64,000 bases of DNA from Topomyia yanbarensis (taxonomy: Eukaryota; Arthropoda; Insecta; Diptera; Culicidae), in the NCBI RefSeq assembly GCF_030247195.1, contig NC_080672.1, positions 403,885,037 to 403,949,036 on the forward strand. The letters run 5' to 3'. Under the pieces are notes generated by a model. The model was not told the DNA's origin, searched no databases, and saw nothing but the letters and a program-made list of their open reading frames with translations. Below are positions 56,831-64,000 of the stretch, in pieces (within the stretch, counting starts at the first letter, position 1; each line of letters opens with the position of its first letter). The position numbers were made by a program, and so were the translations under genes.

Positions 56831-59451
56831 ACAAAGCCATTTTTAGTTGCAAAACTCTTGTTCGAAATGAGCTACATGTATCCCCTAATTTTTTATGGAA
56901 TTTGAAAATAATCATAATAAATATGGCGTGTAAAATGTCCCCATGTGAAATCCTTGATAAATGTTAAGCTCTTGACGCTGCACATGACTCATCTAACGAC
57001 TTCACTCCGTTGATGCAACTATGTTCATATAGTTTTCTTGCCTGCCATGAAGAGATAATTTGGTCCAATTTTCCCTCTTCCTCGCTCTGGTTGAACTAGT
57101 TATCAACGCAACACCACTTCGCTACTCAGGATGACATAAGGTCGAAAGGGAAATTACTGGCAAAACTGCTTTACTGGTCCACCTTGGCAGTGGCAGTGCC
57201 TATGCAACAGAATCCGACATGGTTACCCAAGGGCCATTTTAAATGACAGTGTTGAGTTTCCGTCCCTGGGAAAGGTTGGATAAAAGCGATCGTGAGTACC
57301 TGCTTGAAAAAATAAACGATGCTATAATTGGAAGGTATTTTTTCCTAATCAAAATATAGGAACGAAAGCGGACTTGGGTACCTGATAGTGATCACAAATA
57401 TTCATTATGGAACGGATGTGAATCGTGTTATTGTGCCATGATTTTGGTAAATTAAGGGAACCAGTGGTTGCGTTGCATCACTATAATCAATCGAATTCCC
57501 CTGCATTTTTTCTGTCCAGTCCAAGCTGAAAATTTTCCACAAACCTTTACGGCTCCTTTTATATTTTATTTTGTCATAATCATTCGTTCTTTTTGGCGCC
57601 AGCCGTAAACAACAACAGAGGTAAATTTACACCAATGGCTCTCTCACTACGTTATTCAATACATATACATATAGGTACAATGTTGCTGTTGAAATGACCT
57701 TTCAAGGTAGTTTCGAGATCGTTTTTTTACCTGTGGGCTAATATTTATGTGATCAGATGAACCACCATCGAGGGAAGGCTTTTAAAGAGTCATGTAATCA
57801 ATTTCATTCACCATAAATTGTAATTAAAGAAATTTGCACGTCTTTGAGTACCCATACTTGCTTGATGAAGAAATATTGTCTCTGGGAACGGATACTCTCG
57901 CCCAACGGGGGCTACTTTAAGGGGCAGCTATGTGTTATTATTTATCAACGTCAAGCATGGGCGGAGTTTGGTCACGGAAGTTATGCTCCGCCGATTTTGT
58001 AAGTCGTTTACTCTGTGCCTTCTAATGGGCTCTCTTCTGAGAAAAAAGGTGTCGCGTCTTCGCGCGGAACAATGAAACAATTACACTATTGCGTCGGGGT
58101 ACCAGGTTATTGCAAAGTCAAACGACACAGCATTGTATTCAGTTTAGCGATGTTCACTTTTTTCTGCCTTTTTAAACAACGTTTTGTGGCTTGACGTTGT
58201 CTGAAAAAAAGGGGAAAGGGACCGGCAGGAAGGTTGTTTCTGTCACGCTAGCAGATTACGAGTATCCGAGGCGTTACCCGGCCAGTTGTAAAGTCAAAGC
58301 GAATAATTGTTTCGTTGCGGATTCAAAGCAAGATTATAATTCGAAAACATTGCGTCGGTAGCACTTGGTTATGAGAATTATGTTTATTATCGTTAATAAC
58401 GGGTTTCATCATTGGTTCATTTGTTTTACTAATTGTACATCTGCGAAAAGTGGATTCATGTTTTATGTTATTTTCATTTATGTAGTGAAGCAGGTTTTTA
58501 TTTGATAGGGGAATGTGGTCGGTTGTCGGCACCCTGACTTTAGGCAGAAATCTGTCATTCTGACAAATATTATTTGTGTGTTATACAGCGTTCTATTTGT
58601 GTCAATTGCCGAAGCAGACCGACTCGTATGTTCTGTTCTAGAAACAAAATATTTTCAGAACAATCATTCAAAAAAAAAATCGACTCAAAAGTTTTTTTAT
58701 CATCAAGTATATTTGGAACGGGCTTGATCAGTCTATACCAGAGATCGATTTTTGGTAGTATTTTACAAAACCAAGATGGCGACCTCCGGTTGAGCGGAAT
58801 TCTTTATGTCATAATTAATATAAATATTTTTGGCACGATTTTTATGAGTCGATGCCAAAAACCGATGTCTGACGCCAATTTGAAATCCAAGATGGCTATA
58901 TCTTCTCTATTCTGAAAGTACACACACTGGAGGTTTTCAGATTTATCTATTCGTTGTTCGTTAACCATGGCAATCGATAGCAAGAAAGCACTGCTTTTTG
59001 GAAAATTTTAATGTTCAGTGTTTTATTAAATTTATTCTACACCATTGTCACATCAATTTGTTCGGACATTTTCTAGGCTATCCACGATACGATTGCAACT
59101 TTCAGGCTTTTAATTTGTAGCCATTTTTTTCTTTCAGAAAAATTGGTGGAGGTGACCCTCACAAGATTTTTTAGTTTTTGGTTTGGGTACACTGAATTAC
59201 GGATCAGTTGTTGGTTTGATCGTTCCGGATATTTTGTTATTTTTGACTATGTTGTGAAGCTCTGTTCGTTGTTTTTTTTATCAGTCGGTTTATATTTTTG
59301 CAGTCGATTTAGTGAAGTTTTAAAGTATTCCCTGTTTGTTTTTGTGTTGTGAAAAAAATCAGCGAAGAATGCAATTGGTCAAACTTATGGTACTCAACCA
59401 CCAAATATCGCCTCAACCGCCGGTCTACCTAAATCTCACTGTTGTGTTGAC
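56831..59451. other. No gene supported; repeat-like stretch 58510-58920
   Basis: 58510-58920 has CAAGATGGCGACCTCCGGTT and AATCCAAGATGGCTATAT, words I associate with a common mosquito interspersed repeat. Its frames (58515-58915) are short and overlap in two frames. The remainder holds nothing recognisable. Confidence 0.45.
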
Positions 59452-60590
59452 ATGCCAGATCTGCACGTACGATGGCAACTGCATGCGATCACTGTTCAAA
59501 GGCTGTTAAATCGGACGAAGAATTAATCGAAATAATGCATATGCAGTACTGAAAACAACTAAACAAGCCGTTCTTGAGAATTCTCTCGGAAAATCCAATT
59601 TTATTTTGGAAGCGTAATAAACATGGCAAGCTGATGAAATTCACTGGTTTTCGCGACCGGTCGCTGCTCTTGGGTGTGCTATCACGGCTATTGCTGAGAA
59701 AACGGTTTGCGTATTATGCTGAACTAACGGTTTGCGTATTATGCTGAACTAAAGGCCGCAATCAGCAAATATCGCGGCTCACTGAAAAGATCTCTGTATC
59801 TACTCCAGCCTGGCCAAATCACGGTACTACTCGACCACTCCAGAAGCGTCATTGCCGTTGCTTTGGATATCTCTCTCTCGCTTTCATCCCAGTAGTGTTG
59901 GCAAGAAGACGGTCAAAAATGAGCAAAGAAACACTAAACTGGAACGAGGATATTAATGTTTTTTCAGCTGGTTTGGAAATTGACGTCAGTACTTTGAACT
60001 TTATATCCTTCAAAGTCGGAGTTTATTCAAAACACCGCCCAGCATCTCCTAATCCAGATACATGGCCACAAGGCATACTGTTCAGGGAATTTGAGGGTAG
60101 CTGTACCCAGAACATGAGGATCGATTTCTCTTCGCCTTCGGAAGGAGTATGCAATCCGCTGATTCAACTCGGTCTATCTAAGATCTTGTCGAAGATCCCG
60201 CAACGATTATCTGTGCCGCTACATCAAGATACACTGCCATTGAGAAGGAGTATCGCTTGCTGGGACGCAACACAATCGGTATCATGGAAGCCCTGGATCC
60301 CCCACCACAGTCGAGCTTTTGTCGCCAGCGTTCAGAAGTCGTCCCGGTCCTGTGAGGGTGAGTGGAAAAGGGGTCTTCTAAGTCGTCATCCACGGCAAGT
60401 ATTTTATTTAAATTGCAACTATACAACGGCTGATGCGTTTCACGCTTCTAGCTCGTCAGCTAGCTCTCGTCATGAGCTACCTCCGTCGCTACGCAACGCA
60501 GCTTATATGAGATGCCTCGAATCCCCCGCCGCAGTCGAGGCAGGGATCGTCAATCGTTCTGATTCCGTTCGTAGTTGTGATTAAATAACC
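59452..60590 (+). pseudogene. CR1/L2-like LINE ORF1 relic with PHD-type finger
   Basis: From 59485 a decayed finger start reads CDHCSKAVKSDEELIE; LNKPFLRILSENPILFW then follows, a wording I know from PHD-finger ORF1 proteins of mosquito LINEs. LLGVLSRLLL, a tandem duplication, KGRNQQISRLTEKISVSTP, then STLNFISFKVGV and PDTWPQGILFREFEG (in the 59895-60584 frame) complete it. Frame changes and stops are frequent; the 229-codon frame is not the original one throughout. ORF2 remains follow after about 10 bases. Confidence 0.7.
59701..59750 (+). repeat. Exact 25-bp tandem duplication
   Basis: AACGGTTTGCGTATTATGCT plus GAACT occurs twice back to back (59701-59725, 59726-59750) inside the ORF1 relic. 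Confidence 0.95.
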
Positions 60591-60599
60591 CCCCAATCT

Positions 60600-61185
60600 G
60601 CTCCAAAAGACAACATTGCTGCGCTCTCTGCTACTAGTACTGCCGACACCACTGATTCGTCCTCCATCAGTATAGAGGTTTACTACCAGAACGTCGGTGG
60701 CCTAAATTCATCAGCGGACAATCTTTTACTTGCTACTACTGGCTGTAGATATGACGTCATCGTCTTGATCGTACAACCGTACCCTGTCTCGCCAGGTATT
60801 TGGTTCGGCATTTGATGTGTACTGCTGTGACCACAACACCCTCAACAGCCATAGATAGCGGGTGGCGGTGTGCTTATCGCTGTTCACCAAGGCATAAAAG
60901 TCCGATTGATCAACATACTAACTGGTGGACGAGCTACGAGCAAGTGTGGTTCCCGTCGTGTGTTTCCCGCCTGCTATAATTCGCGATTCCAGCCTGATCG
61001 ATGTACATCTTTCCTCCACATCTTTCGTTACCTCGAGTGTCGCCCTGAATGATGATATCGTTACTCTGGGCGACTTTAACTTGCCTGGCTTGACGTGGTA
61101 TTTCGACAACTTTAACGAAAAAAAGCGCTGTAGAAAATTACCTGATGGACCGATCCGTTTCAAACTTTCAGGCAATAAAATATAA
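60600..61185 (+). pseudogene. CR1/L2-like LINE ORF2 relic (endonuclease start)
   Basis: The reading begins SISIEVYYQNVGGLNSSADN and LLLATTGCRYDVIV, then PVSPGIWFGI, and in another frame IIRDSSLIDVHLSSTSF and DIVTLGDFNLPGLTWYF. The GDFNLPG block carries the catalytic D and N of the apurinic endonuclease. Stops near 60815, 60858 and elsewhere show it is dead. It is cut at about 61185 by a mariner relic. Confidence 0.75.
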
Positions 61186-61690
61186 CCCAATAGAATTAGT
61201 CCGCTTTGATGTAAGTCTCATGATGAGGCAATGAGGCTCCGTCAGCATCTAGGTGTACAGTTTCCGGGCCCGTGACTTTCCCACCGTATTTTGCCGTTCG
61301 TCACGATTTAGAGCCTTCTGTACTTTCTACGTATGCAGTCCCGCCCGGTTTTTGGCTTTCTGAACGAAAGACTCGGATAGATTAAACTTTTTGGCTACAT
61401 CCCTGACCGAAGCCTTGGGATTCCGCTAAAACTTTTTCACTACACGCTTGTGATCCTGCTCACTAATAGAACATCCATTCTGACCGCATTTCTCCTTCCA
61501 TTCGGTGCTCAGAGTTTGATAGCAACATTTGATCACACGACTTACCGTTGACTGCACGATTCCGAGTTGTTTCCGATGTCCCGATGAGAGAGTTGAGGAT
61601 TTTCCAGGATCTTCCGAAAAATCAATTTGCGACGTTTTTTTTTCTCGTGACGCCATTTTTCCCAATTTTCGCAAAACTGGCAAATTTTCA
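61186..61690 (-). pseudogene. ITmD37E-like mariner transposase relic (N-terminal half)
   Basis: The minus frame 61683-61426 reads MASREKKTSQIDF, then IVQSTVSRVIKCCYQTLS and QDHKRVVKKF, a helix-turn-helix entry; after a stop it continues ASVRDVAKKFNLSESFVQKA, KNRAGL, a stop, VQKALNRDERQNTVGKSRAR, KLYT and, after another stop, MLTEPHCLIM and TYIKAD. I recognise the wording from mosquito ITmD37E (Tc1/mariner superfamily) transposases, which are about 340 residues; only the first half survives here, so the D..D..E/D catalytic core is absent. It is nested against the LINE relic. Confidence 0.7.
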
Positions 61691-61740
61691 AGAGAAAATA
61701 CCCAATGGGTTATTTTCTACAGCGTTTTTCCATGATGCAA

Positions 61741-62060
61741 TTTGATGTGGAACACTCTTTATCTAAGAACACACGCGAATATGCGAAAAGACTCACGGGT
61801 ATAAAATCAAATTTAATCACGCTAGCACCCTTACAAACGTCCTGCGCAATCGAACAAGTTAACATGCAAACGTACGATCTCTTCGCGATGATACATACGA
61901 ACGCGAGATTACTATGCCCGCACTTGAACCGTACAATGAATATCACATTCAGAACCAGGCCCTCTGCAATTGGCCCTAAGTAATGTTTTAGTGGGTGACA
62001 TTTCCCGTCTCGTCTGCAATTGTAGTGAGCAATTCTGATGGGGAGTTCACCCTAGCTCTC
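61741..62060. repeat. Dispersed repeat family A, copy 4 (right half)
   Basis: CACACGCGAATATGCGAAAA, TTCGCGATGATACATACGAA and GGCCCTCTGCAATTGGCCCT with GTCTCGTCTGCAATTGTAGT match copies 1 and 3. It ends with CAATTCTGATGGGGAG. The left half is missing. Confidence 0.75.
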
Positions 62061-63152
62061 TCTCGAAAAATTAATAAAAAGAAAGGAATGTTGAGCTCGA
62101 TTGTTTGAAGATGCCCGAAGGTTTTGGCTGTGTCTGCGGTATGTTCCTTAAAAAGAGTTTTCAAAGTCCACTAAGAATCAGGGCTTGGATTGTGAAGCTT
62201 CAAATGAACGAATATAGCGATTTCCCCCTTGCACGAGAGCACTCATTTTCATGCGTAAATGAGAACCTATGCCTGACGCAAACAGCTAAACGTGAGAAAG
62301 CTGAGTACTTGAATGGACTTACCCTCCCGGCGAGAGGAAACCAATGCCTTCCCCAAAACAGATGCATGACGAAAATAACATTCTAAAACCTGAAAAGTTG
62401 CGTCTCTCTTGCATAGAATCTGCGCTGTCCGATGACACCCTTCATGAATACACTTGCACGTTGAACTGGTATACGACGAATGCTTCATTATCGTTAGTTT
62501 ATAATGAGAATGAGGCATGCTGCTTCACGCCTTACTACACGGGATGAAGCAAACATTTTTTTACCACTTTGACTGGTGAAAATACGGGAATGAAAAGCGT
62601 TCGTCATATAGGTACTTATCATTTACGTACAAGAAAAAATGTGTAAAATATAGCTAAAATTATGCTTTATATCCATGAAAAAACAAATTCATAGGATTCT
62701 TTTCAAAAATTTTTTATTTAATTTATTTTAAAGTTGAATAAATGAATTATTTTGTACGTTGAGAGAGTTCGTGCATACAAAGAGCTTGAGAATCTAGAAA
62801 GGTTTTAATGGCTATACGATTCAATCCTAGATAGTTGAATTGTCGATTGAAGTTACACTGTCAGATAAATGGTAAACAAACATTAGAGATGGCGAGTCTT
62901 TGTACCAGAGGGATTCAGCTTTTTAGATTTGGTGGGCGGAGAGATTGAGTTATGTTAGAGCAGTTTCATTTTTGATTTGTTTTCCAAAAGTTGCGAAGCT
63001 AATCTATAAAGATTCTTGGTAGGAAAGCCAAAAGTAAATAATTTGACTTACATTTTTGTCTTCATAGAACATGCATCAATCGGTTTTTTATTAAATTTTG
63101 GGAAAATCTAACTCAATTTTTAAAATCTGGCATAATGAAAGGTTTGTGATTT
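62061..63152. other. No gene supported
   Basis: Frames at 62105-62547 overlap on both strands with no recognisable domain; the rest is AT-rich. Confidence 0.5.
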
Positions 63153-63300
63153 TAAGCATAAGCATAAGAGATCACCCGTAGTTGCTACTCCGTTATTGGC
63201 CAGAACCAAATTTGGTTGCAAAATGTTCATTGGAACAACATGCTTGGGAATAACATAATGAACCACATTGTACAATCTATATTGATCCCTGCATGCTGAT
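63153..63300. repeat. Dispersed repeat family E, copy 2
   Basis: AAGCATAAGCATAAGAGATC to CAATCTATATTGATCCCTGC matches 15629-15775. Confidence 0.75.
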
Positions 63301-63618
63301 CAATACCGACGCCGGCCACGTCCTTAATGAAGGTTTGTCATTTTGTCTAGAAATTGCAAACACTGACTGTGCCAGATAAATCTGTCATAATGGCATCCCT
63401 GAGTGCAACCGGAACGGAAACAATCAAATCTCCAGCAGAGTGCTTTGATTTATTATCTCAAATAGTTTTGTTGCGGACTTTAAATCTGGTATACGCTTCC
63501 CTTTTTTGTCCTATCTGAAACACGTTTAGAACTGTGTTTCCAATATACAGAGTATTGAGCCCATACAATTAAATTCGTTGAATTGGGGAAAACAACTTCA
63601 AGTCAAGTAACGAGGTAA

Positions 63619-64000
63619 GGACAAGTTCTGGAGCTGTTCAGTTCTAGATTCATAATTTTGACTAAAAATTCTAAAATTAAAACTTACTCTTCACAGTAGC
63701 AGTTTGAGAGGGTGTTCTTTTCAGTTTAAAATTCATGTCACGTCATGTCTTACTGGATTCAAAAAAGAATTTCCCAAGTTCATCCAGCCTGAGTATCTGT
63801 GCATCTCTATGTATGTATTTGAAAATACAGTTCCAAGGGCATGTTCAGGAGTGTTTCAGTTCTAGATTCATAATTTTGACAAATTGAAAATTTTAAAACT
63901 AGAACTTTCTTCTCCCAGCAGCAATTTTTGCAGGTGTTCTAGTTAGTTTAAAATTCGTGTCCCGCCATGTCTTAAGCGTTCTAGTAGGATTCAAATTTGT
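63619..64000. repeat. Two-copy direct repeat, period ~220 bp (runs off the edge)
   Basis: TTCAGTTCTAGATTCATAAT at 63637 and 63855, and TTTAAAATTC(A/G)TGTC near 63726 and 63947, are separated by 218 to 222 bases. Unit homology is about 155 bp. The window edge cuts the second copy, so further units may follow. Confidence 0.75.

Noticed and set aside
1..64000. CRISPR arrays, bacterial operons or phage genes
   Set aside because: No evenly spaced direct repeats with unique spacers, no gene packing or ribosome-binding sites; content is eukaryotic transposon debris.
1..64000. Endogenous viral elements, sometimes seen in mosquito genomes
   Set aside because: No frame resembles flavivirus, rhabdovirus or other viral proteins; the reverse-transcriptase pieces are all LINE or BEL/Pao type.

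Overview
The window looks like nuclear DNA of a culicine (Aedes-type) mosquito. It is AT-rich, has no bacterial-style gene packing and no clear host protein-coding gene, and is built largely from transposable-element debris of kinds known from mosquitoes: an I-clade (MosquI-like) LINE, LOA/Lian-like LINEs with RNase H, PHD-type CR1/L2-like LINEs, a BEL/Pao pol relic, an ITmD37E-like mariner relic, tRNA-derived SINEs and many MITEs. The organism call is inferred from these families. No host marker gene confirms it.

Layout: 1-705 a dispersed repeat with further copies near 7.6, 40.9 and 61.7 kb; 990-1663 a TTAA-flanked MITE; 5.2-6.4 kb an ORF1-only LINE derivative carrying a MITE; 6.76-7.05 kb another MITE; 12.3 kb a tRNA-SINE; 15.6-17.4 kb dispersed repeats; 17.9-21.4 kb two dead LINEs end to end in opposite orientations, each with a tiny MITE inside; 23.0-25.3 kb two MITEs and a degenerate tandem-repeat block; 26.5-28.3 kb a repeat copy and a BEL/Pao relic; 30.1-34.5 kb a nest of ORF1-only LINE pieces, MITE pieces and a LOA relic; 35.5-39.1 kb a pogo-like MITE split by a 3.2 kb element with two 0.86 kb inverted arms; 43.2-44.5 kb a MITE, an ORF1-only LINE end, a SINE, a tRNA-like relic and a TC microsatellite; 50.4-56.6 kb an apparently complete I-clade LINE; 59.4-61.7 kb a PHD-type LINE relic and a mariner relic; 63-64 kb repeats.

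The only intact genes are the two ORFs of the I-clade LINE on the minus strand: ORF1 (454 aa, three CCHC knuckles) and ORF2 (1235 aa, endonuclease, reverse transcriptase, RNase H). All catalytic residues can be seen, the element is flanked by a perfect 16-bp target-site duplication, and ORF2 has an ATG that overlaps the ORF1 stop as ATGGCTAA. This looks like a recent insertion that may still be competent.

The most interesting observation joins separate loci. The 3' end of this LINE and the ends of several shorter ORF1-only elements carry a stem-loop whose loop is conserved (near AGCTAACGCATT) while the stem bases differ between copies and keep pairing. That suggests a 3' RNA element recognised by the LINE machinery and shared by non-autonomous partners. 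The second is the 3.2 kb foldback element near 37.6 kb, which could produce a very long RNA hairpin.
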